From assembly GCA_037349105.1 (NCBI GenBank), contig JAYJMM010000114.1, positions 2,232,001-2,296,000 of the forward strand: a DNA stretch of 64,000 nucleotides. The letters run 5' to 3'. Below are positions 28,801 to 38,397 of this stretch, piece after piece. The first letter of the stretch is position 1, and each line of letters begins with the position of its first letter. The DNA comes from Limnomonas spitsbergensis. Taxonomy: Eukaryota > Chlorophyta > Chlorophyceae > Chlamydomonadales. A model generated the notes under the pieces. The model did not search any database. It was given only the letters and a program-made list of their open reading frames with translations, and was not told the origin of the DNA. A program made the position numbers and the translations under genes.

Positions 28801-31800
28801 ATTTATTTTGATATATTAGTTCTCAACAGGGGTGTGCGTACCCTATCCCGTTTACGGTAAGCGTGAAGCTGCTGGCATTTATCTCAGCAAACATGCATGT
28901 GAGCCGACACCAGGGCAGCCGTTGCCCTGAACCGCAGCAGCCATGGGACAGGTGAGGCCAGGAGCCATGGGTTATGGGTTTGGATTAATTTAAATTTACC
29001 CTGCAGCCCTAAACCATGAACCGCAGCAACCAAGGGACAGGTGAGGCCAAGAGAAACAGGAACGCAACGGGTAATGGGCTAAGGGATCAGATCAATTTAT
29101 AGATTCCCTTCAACCCTCAGAACCCCGAACCGCAGCATCCATGGGGCGCGTCAGCAACGCCACATACTCACATGTAAGATCAACAGCAATGAGTGACAGG
29201 TTCAGGATCTTGATATACCCTGGACACTTAAACCCCAACCCCTGGACATTTGAACCCTAACCCCTGGACATTTAAACCTTAACCCCTGGACATCTAAACC
29301 TTAACTCCTGGACACTTAAACCCCAACCCCTGGACATTTGAACCCTAACCCCTGGACACTTTAACCTTAACCCCTGGACATCTAAACCTTAACTCCTGGA
29401 CACTTAAACCCCAACCCCTGGACATTTGAACCCTAACCCCTGGACACTTAAACTTTAACCCCTGGACATTGAAACTTTAACCCCTGGGCATTTAAACCCC
29501 AACCCCTGGACCGCAGCATCACGGCCGCAGCATGGAGGTCAGGCGCAGCAGGCTTTGGGTACATCATCAAATGCACCCTTCACCTTAAATCCCGAACCCT
29601 GGAGCCGCAGCATCCCCGGAAAATGGAGGTCGAGCCTCACAAGCTTTGGGTTCAGAATTTGAATATACCCTCGACCCTTCAAATCTGAACCGCAGCATCC
29701 AAATGACATGGACGTCAGGAGCAGTGGCCGCATCAGCATGCTGGAGCATGCACGTTACAAGTTCCTGGTCCACTTGGACGGCCAGGGGCTGAGCTCGAGG
29801 TGAGGCCGCAGACCCCTGGGGAACTACTTCCCGGTGGTTACTGCGTGATAAATGTGAAAGTGTGACCGAGGCTGCGTGCTGGAGCATGCACGTTACAAGT
29901 ACCTGGTCCACTTGGACGGCCAGGGGCTCAGCTCGAGGTGAGGCCTTGAACCCCTGGAGCCTAATCCTGGACCCTCGGCGTCGACTCTATTGACGGCGCT
30001 GAAAGTATTGCATTTTTGTGCATATGGGCAGCTGCTTTGCGAAAAGTGGGCCGTTAAGGCGTTAATCCTGAGGCTCCATCCCGGGTGTCTGCTGTAAAAG
30101 AAAACTGGCCGGGGGATCCAGCGAAGCGTCGTGCTGAAGGCCCCTGTGAGTGGCTGTGGCTTCTCCACATGGTCATGCTTCTGGAGAACTCTATCTCATC
30201 GCTTACCTTTCGTTTTGAGGAACAGCCTTGGTGGCTACAGCGTGATGAATGTGAAAGTGTAAAACCAAGGCTGCGTGCTGGAGCCTCCCCACTGGCCTCT
30301 CTCTGCCTGCACATGGTCCCTTCTGACCCATGTGACGCGTTGGATCATGTTTTCGCCGTCGTTGATTGCACCCTGCCCCCTGCCCCTGCCTCCTCCCCTC
30401 TGCCACCTTGTCTGCCTTGGACCCCCCGCCCCCCGGGCCTGCATAAAGAATGGTGGGTCCTTTATTGCGCTCCCCTTGCCTTCTGACAGGACAAACTGCT
30501 GCCCCTCAACTCAATGATGTTCAAGGAAGAGTCAGGCTGCCTGGCTTCTGCCCCTCATCGCCTGCCGCTAACCCCTTGCAATCTAGCCTGCGCTGGCCCC
30601 CCGCCCATGGCCAGTCTGCCACACTTGCTGACCTTTTGTGTTGCCTCCCTTGCCTTCAGACTGGACCAGCTGCTGCCCCTCAATTCAGTGGTGTTTAAGG
30701 AGGAGTCAGGATACCGGGCATTCTACCACCACCTCTTGAAGCCATACCAACACTACCTGCCATTGTGAGTGTTTGAGCGTGAAAGACGCGCCGGTAAGGA
30801 AAACAGCGCGCTTATTAATTTGTGTAGTCGGCAATTGCTGTGTCGCAAATTGTGTTGCTCAGAAGTTTTACTAGTGCTCACCGAGGGGGGGGGGCAAAAA
30901 AAGCACCCAACGAGCCTACCCCCCCCACCCCCCCACTCCAGCCCCCCCACCCTGCCTCCAGAACCCATTGAAATTCAAATGTCTCATTCAAAATTCAAAA
31001 TTACAGGGCATGTATGGGGTATTTTTTTATCAGCTCGTCAAGGCGCTTCTACTGGTATATTTCAATTCGTTAGGTGATGACATGCCAACAGTCAACTAAG
31101 AATGACTCGGCTGGTTTCGGGGTGTGTCCAATGGAGCCAAACCCTCAGTGTGGGGGGGCAGGGGGGCATGTGGTAATTCAAGCAACATTTTAGGATGTAA
31201 ATGGACTCATGTTGGCAAGTAGAACACATAGGTGCCGCTGCCAGCATCAACAGACCTCCAGAAAAAAAGATTGGAAGTTTGGGGGGGAAAACAATTATTG
31301 GATTTTTGGGGGGACCCCCCCCCCCCCCAACTTTGACCCCCCATATCTCCCACCCCCCCTGGGCCAAAAACATTTTAAGAACAGCTATAGAACGCTCTCG
31401 TTAAGCTCTATCAAAAAGGGGATTTTGCATGTTTTTTTGCCCCCCCCTCGGTGCTCGAAATATTTTCTGATGGTGGCAGCTTGCCGGCACTGTTCATTTT
31501 AGGGTGCTTCAGCTACAAGTCGGCTACAATCCAGCTGCAATTCAGCTACAATTCAGCTGCATCACAACCTGTGGTATTGGGAGCCTTGTGCAGCGAGCCT
31601 TGTTGCTTGGGCCTCCAAGCAGCATGCTTCGGCCGATCCAGGTTCGGTCCCCATTGGCCCAGTTGTGGCCGCCGAGCGGCCTGCCAGAGGTGCTCTGGTG
31701 CGCACTCGTACACACGCTTGACAGCCTGCCGGCAAATACGTTGTTTAGTTTTGCTTTTTTACCTTCTCTGAGGGTGCAGCTTGCTCTCCTTGGACCCCCT

Positions 31801-34009
31801 CCCATCCCCACCCACCTCAACTGCTCTTATCTGCACTTCCAATCACTTTTAACTGGAGGGCGTGCCAGGAATATTCCATGACCCTGTGGTCAACCTGGCC
31901 TTGATATTTGAAGCCCAGAGTTCCCTGACTCAGCCGCCAACCTCCTGACCGTTGGCCTGAATGTCTCGCTTCACCCTTTGCGTTGCAGCTGGAAGGAACG
32001 CCCCGACGATATCCTGGATGTCCTGAAATGGGCGCGAGACCACGACAAGGAGGCCGAGCGGATCGCCGCCGAGGGGCAGAAGCTGGCGCTGAAGTGAGTT
32101 GTTTTAACCAGCTTCTCCACCGTTGTGCTACATGCCATCGTTGGCGGGCTGCTTGGCAGCTGCCTGTGGGCCGTCGGTGGGGAACAAAGCTTGACCGGCC
32201 TACGCCGGTGGCCCAAGCAGTAGGGCTTGCTGCGCCATGCTTCAGCTGGCGTAGGCTGTGATGTAGCTGATTTGTAGCTGAAGTGCCCTCAAACAGACAC
32301 TGGCTGTCACTCTCTGTTGGTGGTCTGTAGTGGTGTGGGTAGCTGACTGTTGTTATGCGCTCATTCAGCTCAGTCTCTGCATCCTGATTGCCCCACCACT
32401 GTCTCGCTCCCCTCTCCCCCTCTTCCTCTTCTCAAACCTCTGCTTGGGTTAGCTGGCAAGTGCCCATGGTGCCCATCCTGCCCTCCCTCCCTCCCTCCGC
32501 CATTCCTTAATTCCCCTCGATTGGCAACGCATGTTCTGATCCTTTCCCTCCAGTCCCCTCCTCCACCGCAACTTGGTTTCCCTTTTTTGCATTTGGCAGA
32601 GCACATTTTGATCCCGTCCCTCCAGTTCCTCCCTGTGCCATGGTTCAGCTCCCCTTCACTGACATTTGCCACAGCATGTTCTTATCCCGGTCCTCCATTC
32701 CCTATCCCCGCTTTGTCACTGTTTCCCTTTTTTTACAATTGGCAGAGCACGTTCGGATCCCTTTCCTCCCTGCACCATGACTAAACTTGCCTATTCCGCC
32801 ATTTGCATCAGGTACCTGACTGCCGAAGCAAGGGCATGCTACTGGTACCACCTGCTGGTGGAGTTCTCCAAACTGCTGCGCTACCAGCCAGGTGAGGGAG
32901 CCAAGTGCTCTTTTCTTACTGGTCAGTTGCAGGGTCAGTGATAAGTCATGGAATTTATTGCATAGGTGCTTGCAGGTCACCGTATGAAATTGGTTGTTGT
33001 TGATGCTGCGATGAGGAATGCGGAATTCCAAGGGTGGAGGTTGTAGCGCCATTGACTCGTGCAGCCCCGGTTCGGACAGCAGGCAAGGAGCTGATTCGAA
33101 TAATGCCTCACTCGTGGCCTCGCTTTCGAGGAGGGTGTGTCTTGCATTATCAAGCATAGGCCCATATTGCCCAGCGAAGAGGGCAAGCTGGGTGGCTGCT
33201 GTGGTAGTGCAAGCCCTTTCTATTCTGGCTTCGATGCTGCCTGCCAAGCGTTGCTTTGCTTGTCTTTGAGCTGTGCTGTTCCCTTCACAGTCACACCCCG
33301 AGGGGCATCTATCGCGATTTTCTTGTCCATGGCGTTAGACGGCAAAGAACCTCAGTACTCGGTGGAGATTAGTGTTTATTTTCTTGCGCACACCGCAGTG
33401 CTCTACGGCTTACAGAGGACCTCGGTGCATTGCTTGCCTGAAATCATATTTGAATCGCAGTACCATCCACTGCCCGTCCTGACTGGTTCTTTATTCCATA
33501 CCATCAGGGCTTGTCCGCAGCAAGGGTCTACAGTGCCTGTTTTAGTGCGCACCATGCCACCTTCGGCTGGCCATTAGTCAGCCACCACTGGGCCGTTGGG
33601 GACCAAGCCTTGGCCGACCCACGGCCGGTGCCCAGAGCAGCAGGGCTTGCTGCACAATGCTATCCCAGCCATAGGCCGTGATGTTGCCATAATGTCGCTG
33701 CAGCCAGAGAGAGGGAAGACACAGGACTCAGATGCTCAGTGGAAGAACGGGGCACCTCTCTCTGGCCCTCGCTCGGGCTGCAGCCTCCCTGCAACAAACA
33801 GGGTTCAATCATCTCTGACGACATGCCCCTGTAATGTGAACGCATTTGCTGAACCCCGCCGCGCAGGCAAGCCTCCTGACGAGCCTGGCCGTCGTTACAT
33901 GGAGTACTACCAGCCCATTGACAAGTACTTGAGGAACGTGACGGAGGCTGCAAGAGGGACGCATTGGGACCACTTTGTGAATGGCCGTGCTAGGTTCTTT
34001 GCCCCTTGA
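22869..34009 (+). CDS. GT90 family (CAP10/Rumi/KDELC-like) glycosyltransferase
   Basis: Exons: 22869-23306, 23816-23892, 24895-25010, 25904-25968, 28001-28111, 29696-29799, 30660-30764, 31989-32093, 32812-32891, 33867-34009. All phases match, giving 447 aa and TGA. The N-terminus MKNSLAVGQLLLLLLLL is a signal peptide or anchor, so the product enters the ER/Golgi. Family landmarks in order: FVINTIDRP, CKGDNHADILIP followed by YHFHMKDFD, PWGRR...FGSFS, a Ser/Thr/Met-rich segment, LEHARYKFLVHLDGQGLSSR (the lipid-A/protein O-glucosyltransferase signature) and LNSVVFKEES followed by YHHLLKPYQHY. GT90 enzymes transfer glucose, xylose or related sugars from nucleotide sugars; the acceptor cannot be deduced. 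The start at 22869 is preferred because it begins the signal peptide, but an upstream exon (22551-22645) is also phase-compatible. Most introns carry copies of their flanking exon edges. Confidence 0.9.
23413..23437 (+). repeat. Single diverged copy of the GT90 exon 1 donor edge
   Basis: AACCCTTGCCATGCCGATTG resembles the exon 1 end AACCTTTGTCATGCCAGATG, about 110 bp into intron 1. It looks like an old single duplication. Confidence 0.5.
24340..24505. repeat. Short tandem repeat in GT90 intron 2
   Basis: Three to four copies contain CATACAGGATCCACACTTYT with CCAGTGGCAAAGTT-like spacers. Confidence 0.8.
24765..24894 (+). repeat. Acceptor-anchored copies before GT90 exon 3
   Basis: CCCAGGTTCTGTAAGG and CCCAGGTTCTGGAAGG, each with a CCCCCGCYCTCCRTT pyrimidine-rich block, precede the real boundary TTCAG|GTTCTGTAAGG at 24894/24895. 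The period is about 60 bp. Confidence 0.88.
25011..25480 (+). repeat. Donor-anchored array after GT90 exon 3
   Basis: The donor region CCCT|GTGCGTGGGACGG is followed by about seven diverged units (CTTGTGCGTG, GGCTGGGGGGGTCATAAA, CCCTGAACCCTAAA) of about 60-65 bp. The telomere-like words CCCTAAA and CCCTGAA are interleaved. Confidence 0.85.
25810..25845 (+). repeat. Diverged acceptor copy before GT90 exon 4
   Basis: CATGCTGTTGGCCAACGCTG and the following CCGGGGGGAA resemble the real acceptor region CATGCAGTTGGCCAATGCTG and CAGGGGGGAG at 25881-25910, about 75 bp upstream of it. Confidence 0.7.
25954..26745 (+). repeat. Donor-anchored array after GT90 exon 4 with telomere-like motif
   Basis: About 14-15 units of about 50-57 bp contain CCACATCCACACTGAG|GTGAG (end of exon 4 plus donor), CGAGCGATGCATGCGCC and one to three CCCTAAA words. 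The real donor is 25968/25969. Some units replace the exon-like CACATCC by TTATCTA. Confidence 0.95.
27095..27290 (-). mobile_element. MITE-like element copy, reverse, 3' tail amplified
   Basis: Contains CATCGACCGGCCTACGGCCC, GCCCAAGCAGTAGGATTTGC and then several GTAGCTGAGTAGTAGCTGAG repeats, showing that the subterminal GTAGCTGA word has expanded locally. Confidence 0.7.
27590..27930 (+). repeat. Pyrimidine-rich 73-bp array in GT90 intron 4
   Basis: Nearly pure C/T units contain CCCTCTCAATCTCCCCTTCC and TTCATCGTCACCCCTTGTTC, repeated about four times. They lie directly upstream of the acceptor of exon 5 and so form one very long polypyrimidine tract. Confidence 0.92.
28306..28482 (+). mobile_element. 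MITE-like element copy, forward
   Basis: The copy runs from TTTAGCATG and TTCAGCTAC through GCCACCGGCCGTAGGCC and GGTTTGGTCCCAATCGGCCC to ACACACTGAAA. It lies in GT90 intron 5. Terminal words TTTAG... and ...CTRAAA are the family's short inverted ends. Confidence 0.7.
28930..29640 (+). repeat. Acceptor-anchored copies before GT90 exon 6
   Basis: The real boundary CTGAACCGCAG|CATCCAAATGAC (29695/29696) is echoed by GAACCGCAGCAGCCATGGGA, GAACCGCAGCAACCAAGGGA, GAACCGCAGCATCCATGGGG, GGACCGCAGCATCACGG and GAGCCGCAGCATCCCCGG. Several continue into the exon-like ATGGAGGTCAGG. Confidence 0.88.
29205..29515. repeat. Short CCTGGACA(YT)TTAAACC tandem repeat
   Basis: About 14 copies of a roughly 20-23 bp unit reading CCCCTGGACAYTTRAACCYY lie between the acceptor copies of GT90 intron 5. 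Confidence 0.9.
29876..29942 (+). repeat. Near-exact copy of GT90 exon 6 3' part plus donor
   Basis: About 65 bp repeat the end of exon 6 (GGAGCATGCACGTTACAAGT to GGGGCTCAGCTCGAG|GTGAGG) with only a few differences from 29743-29805. The frame stays open and the donor is intact, so it could act as an alternative 5' splice site or pseudo-exon. Confidence 0.93.
30480..30640 (+). repeat. Diverged copy of the GT90 intron 6/exon 7 boundary
   Basis: CCTTGCCTTCTGACAG|GACAAACTGCTGCCCCTCAA, CTCAATGATGTTCAAGGAAG and AGTCAGG mirror the real acceptor and first about 50 bp of exon 7 (30660 on), then diverge; the downstream CCGCCCATGGCCAG block also recurs. It is a decoy or alternative exon start. Confidence 0.85.
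31497..31722 (+). mobile_element. MITE-like element copy, forward
   Basis: TTTTAGGGTGCTTCAGCTAC begins the copy; it contains a short internal CAGCTACAATTCAGCTGC duplication and ends near GGTGCGCACTCG. It lies in GT90 intron 7. Confidence 0.75.
32135..32295 (-). mobile_element. MITE-like element copy, reverse
   Basis: Reverse orientation: GGCGGGCTGCTTGGCAGC, AAGCTTGACCGGCCTACGCC, GCCCAAGCAGTAGGGCTTGC, then GTGATGTAGCTGATTTGTAG. It lies in GT90 intron 8. A second similar reverse copy lies at 27095-27290 in intron 4. Confidence 0.75.
33560..33695 (-). mobile_element. MITE-like element copy, reverse
   Basis: GCCATTAGTCAGCCACCACT, GGCCGACCCACGGCCGGTGC, AGCAGCAGGGCTTGCTGCAC, then ATAGGCCGTGATGTTGCC. 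It lies in GT90 intron 9. Confidence 0.7.
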
Positions 34010-34019
34010 GATCTCTAGA

Positions 34020-34260
34020 GGAGCAATCGACAAGTACCGGTACTTGAGGAACGTGACGGAGGCTGCAAGAGGGACGCGTTGGGACCACTTTGTCAATGGG
34101 CGTGCGAGGTTCTTTGTCCCTTGACATCCCTAGAGGAGCCATCTGCGAGCAGCAGAGGCAGGTGCTGAGGCTGCAAGAGGGACGCATTGGGACCACTTTG
34201 TCAATGGGCGTGGGAGGTTCTTCGTCCCTTACGGAGCCGTCTGCGAGCAGCAGAGGCAGG
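34020..34260 (+). repeat. Two extra copies of the GT90 C-terminal coding end downstream of the stop
   Basis: Behind the TGA at 34007 the last about 100 bp of exon 10 are repeated twice. The first copy includes TACTTGAGGAACGTGACGGA and CACTTTGTCAATGGGCGTGC and keeps CCTTGA; the second is shorter and has CCTTACGGAG where the stop would be. The flanking GAGGAGCNATC sequence is repeated with each unit. Confidence 0.95.
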
Positions 34261-36747
34261 GGCTTAATAGTTAATAGCGTTTGTTTATGAAGGATGATCC
34301 AGCTTCAATTCATGTACCCGTCCTAGCCTTTGACCATGGGGATCTGATACAGATGGGCGTCCTCCCTTGGGCCGCTGGATGTAGGCAGTTAACCGTTTGG
34401 ACCAGTGACCAGTTGCTGTTGCAGAGCAGCTTTCAAGGGTTGTGGGGTGCGTACTCGCCCCAACTCTGATTCGTGAGCAGCAGAGAAAGATGCCTATGGA
34501 TTTGCAAGGGTTCAAACCGAAATTATCGGCTGGACATTCAATGGTAAATAAAGCCATGCTGCTCACCCAGTAGATTTCCGCTTCATAAATATCCCACCGG
34601 AATATATTATCACCGTACTCTATTAGTGAGGCACCGGCGCCTTATCTCTCATTGTAGATGAAGGCCTATCAGTTCAAACCAGGCCAGTTCTTGAGTGCCA
34701 ATGACGTTACACGTATGGGCCCTGCTCAGCTGTTGAGTGTGCAATCATCTGTACGTCCTTTGCTAGATAGGGCCGTTCTTATCTCGCATCCAAAGGTGCC
34801 ATGGCAGGCACCAGATCAGTAGAGAAGCTGAGGAACGTTTTATGTTCTTCCTTGGTAGAGCGCCCATAAATGTTGCGATTACCGGTACCTCGTGTTTGTT
34901 TTGAACTCACACCCAATGGCTCTGGTACAGTAGATCCGACCTTTCTGGTATCTTTCTTTTGGTATACCTGTACCTGGAACGCACCTTTCAGAACCATTTG
35001 CTGTAGGGGCGCACATGCTGACTTGCATTCCTATTCATCAGCTCACAAGGACATGCGCATCAAAGCTTTGTCTCCTAGACTGAGCTTGGAGCGTGCGTGG
35101 AAGGCCAGTGGATGAGGGCATGTGACGGGTTCTCTCTCAAAGCCCTCAACTGGGACGGTTCTGTCGATGCAAAGGCTGGGCAAGAAATCACCAACATTTA
35201 CCTTCACTCCAGAGGTGGGTCTTTTAGTTTCTTCTTTTCTCCCTCGTGAACAGTTGGGCGCCCACACGGCCGAGTTGAGCGGGCCCAGAGGTGTAACGTT
35301 TTTGACCTTCACTAAAGAAGTGGGACAAAGAATCTTTATGACACATTGATTGATGCACACATCTGTCAACATCACCGGGTTCCAAGCCCTTGCCCCCTTA
35401 ACTTGGAAGCTGGCATGGCTATGCCATGGACCTAGCAGCGCATACCAGTGAGATGGAAGTGATCCTGCCCGTCCCCTGTCAGCCCCACACGGCCAGGCTT
35501 GTAGCATGACTCAGTGGGTACCGTGCACACTTACTAACACATCTTGCCCAACATCCGATGGTATTTAGACGATCCAATTTCATGCTGTGCTCGATACCGG
35601 TTTTTGAGCATGTGTACTGCCCCGAGGCACATCACTGTACAGCTGTTCAGAAGTTGTGAGTTTGCAAATCACCATGCAGCGTGTTTACACTCAAGTATCA
35701 ACACGGCTAATAGGGACGAATCATTTGCTATCCCTAGATGTCCAGATACCCAACATAAGACTTAATTGTGGTACTGGCAACGCACACAGCCTTCCTCGGG
35801 GTTCTGAAAAAGTTGGCCAGAAAGGTGCCCCAGGTGTAATGAGTTGTCCAGTGAAATTCCCCACCTTGTGTGCCAGTACTCCAGAAAAAATTGTGGAGAG
35901 GGGTTGAGATGTGAATGACTGACATAGAACAACTTCAAAACCGGGACTTGGTACATGTTTGTTGAAAGAGATAATTGTTTTTCTTACAAATGGGCCAGCC
36001 CCAATCCCTAGGCCATAAATGAAAACTCGAAAACCAGGGGCAAAGGATGGACCCTGTGTACAGCTCAGCAGACAAATAGACGGGCAAAGTATGCAGCCGC
36101 AATAACACTCAGTAAGTTGCCTTTCTTGGACGCTCAGGATCCTTGACTGAGTTGGACAGCCGACAGGTATACGTTCGATCCTCAGGATGAACAAATGTCG
36201 TAGTGCGAATCCATGTTCTCGCCGAGGTCACAATTCTCCCTTTGCTAAGCTGGACGGGCAGGACCGATGATGCCATTAGACAGTCTGGTGGGAACAAAGG
36301 GTCGCTGCCTAGCTGGGTGTCACGAAAAGCCTACATGAGAAGCAGAGGGATGCAGGGTTGGTGGGCAGAAGTACTGAAAGGCATGGCTGAAGGGCACTGG
36401 TTAAATACAGCTCAACAAAAGCGTAGGTGAATCCTGCGGAATGCACGTTGTTGATGTGTACAGGAGATTGTGCATGTTACTCCCCTTCATGCGCGTAGGC
36501 CACAGGGTTGACCTCAGCAACTGGAAGGGGCGCCATCAATGTCGCAACATTACTTAAACTCGTCTGTCTAGGCGCCGTTTCCGACACAAACAGATGGCTC
36601 CATGAATGCGCTTTCATGCGTCAGGAAAATGAAGGCACCGTGCGTGTATGCAATCCGAAGTTCAAACTACTTGTAGTGCATTAGCGCTGCATCCCTGAGC
36701 TTAACAAGGGACACAGGAAGCACCATACTTGCATGCATTTGTTATTT
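34261..36747. other. Gene-poor stretch with no supported feature
   Basis: Only short unsupported frames occur. One block, 35245-35310 (GGGCGCCCACACGGCCGAG, GGCCCAGAGGTGTAACG), recurs at 62895-62950 and so is a second dispersed repeat. No domain, tRNA or convincing splice-bounded exon was recognised. Confidence 0.55.
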
Positions 36748-37030
36748 TTAGGCAGTTTCAAAATAAGAGCTGTCGGAGCTGCACACCCTGCGCTGCACAT
36801 AAGAGCGGTAGTAGCGCAGATTGGAGCGGCACCCCGGGTCTGAGTGGTTCAAGTAGTAAGCCCGAACCACAGTCATTATAGCAGCCTTGTAGAGATCGGG
36901 CACCACAGTGTAGGGGCCGGGTCTGCTGAAGGCTGCAGGTAGGGATGCATCTCTCTGGGGATAGACCTCACCTGAGCCTTTGAATGATCTGTTGTGCTTC
37001 GTCTGTAGGCTTCAGGAAAGTCCTGGGATC
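36748..37030 (-). CDS. 3' end of an unrecognised gene (last two exons)
   Basis: On the minus strand a terminal exon (36748-36922) starts after CCTTCAGCAG, is open for 57 codons and ends at TAA. It joins in phase to an upstream exon ending at 36972 (donor CTCAG|GTGAGG) and beginning somewhere near 37030. The product end contains LKPTDEAQQIIQRLR, then PGPYTVVPDLYKAAIMTVV, RAYYLNHSDPGC and NLRYYRSYVQRRVC. The composition is that of a folded, cysteine-containing domain, but I do not recognise the family. Upstream exons between 37031 and the rhomboid stop at 38398 were not found, so the gene is incomplete or its other exons are small. Confidence 0.5.
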
Positions 37031-38397
37031 TGGAACTTGATGTCTTCAGGGATCTTAAGCCAGGATGATCAAGCAAGGAGCCGGCAGAAAAGGGCGGGGA
37101 CAGCCGCCGGCGACGAGACGACTCGTTGACGAAACGGGCATGAGGGGTTGAGGGGCCGAAGTCCGATAGTAACTATATCGCCCAGTGGTCGTCTGCATAC
37201 GGAGAGAGGGCAGAGAGCGTGGAGATCATGCTAAGATAAGCGAAATGTCAATCTTCACCTGACCCAAATTCGTTCAAACGCGAGCGATCAGCAGGGGGGT
37301 GGTCACCAGTACCTGCCCACATCAATGCACTGTATAATCCTGACACGTCGTGCTCTTCAGCCAGCTACTTCAATACAGGCTAGTCGCAGGACAGCGGTGC
37401 CAAAAGTTGCTTACTTTCAGGAATTGCTTCAGGTGATCTCACGGGCTCGCTCGTTGTCAAAAGGTCGCACGAAAGCAGCTGAGGCCGACGGCAGTGCATA
37501 GCCAAGGAAGCGGATAATTGTAATCACATGATGGTTCAATCGTCAGATGGATGGGCGCAGCACTTGCGCGTATCTAAAATATGCACAAGCAAGGGGGCGC
37601 CGCCTGTGTAGTAAGCAGTGGTAGCACCCGACATCGTGACAGCAGTGGGAAAGCTTGATGATGTGAAGAAGATCATGTTAAGACGCCCCTTCGTGATTTG
37701 TAGTAGCTGGGCATGCCGATAGGCGGTAATTTCACTGGACCCGAGCCCGCACCCGAGCCCGTAAACCCCACCCGCCTAGACCCCTCAGGTGCAGAGGGAC
37801 TGCAAATTTGAAAATGTAACCTCTGAAATGCCCCCAATTCAACACATTTAAAGCCACTGGCATGGCACATTCACAACAGAATGCTCATGATCATGCGCAA
37901 TCGCACATATAACTTGTAGAGTTCTAGGTACCGGTATGCACCTTTTTAACATATCACTTCTAGGGGAGTTAGCTCGAGACTGTCGTTGAGCTTTGTGGCA
38001 GAGCTGGCTGGATGACACGTGGCGCCACATCGGAATTCCTGCTGGGGTGCAAGGGCTTGAGCAGTCCCACAAAAGCAATTCGCTTGTGCGGATGCAACCT
38101 CTGCTGCGCTACATTCAAGGTCTCCTTTTACAACGGGACCTGTCTGCCATGGTCAGAAATCTACTAGGAAAGCACGCTACTGGCAGCAACGAGGTGACAA
38201 GCCTGTCAATTTAAACTGCTCAGGGCACGACAAACACAATCCTCGGAGCATCCTCCCTCAATGACTGCCGCATTTGGGCTGAAAAGCGGTCCAGATACAC
38301 AGGTCAGCAGGTGCCGCTCAACCAGCCTGGCATCAGCATCAGAAACAAGGCATTGGCTACTTTTCTCCAAGTTGAATGCGCTCCTGCCTTCCCTGCG
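37031..38397. other. Stretch without an assigned gene
   Basis: Contains a 73-codon plus-strand open frame at 37993-38214 between an acceptor-like and a donor-like site, judged insufficient. No repeats of note occur apart from CCCGAGCCCGCACCCGAGCC at about 37740-37760. Confidence 0.4.

Noticed and set aside
37993..38214. Plus-strand frame (LRYIQGLLLQRDLSAMV) between acceptor- and donor-like sites
   Set aside because: Looks coding by eye, but no partner exon or family; left unassigned.
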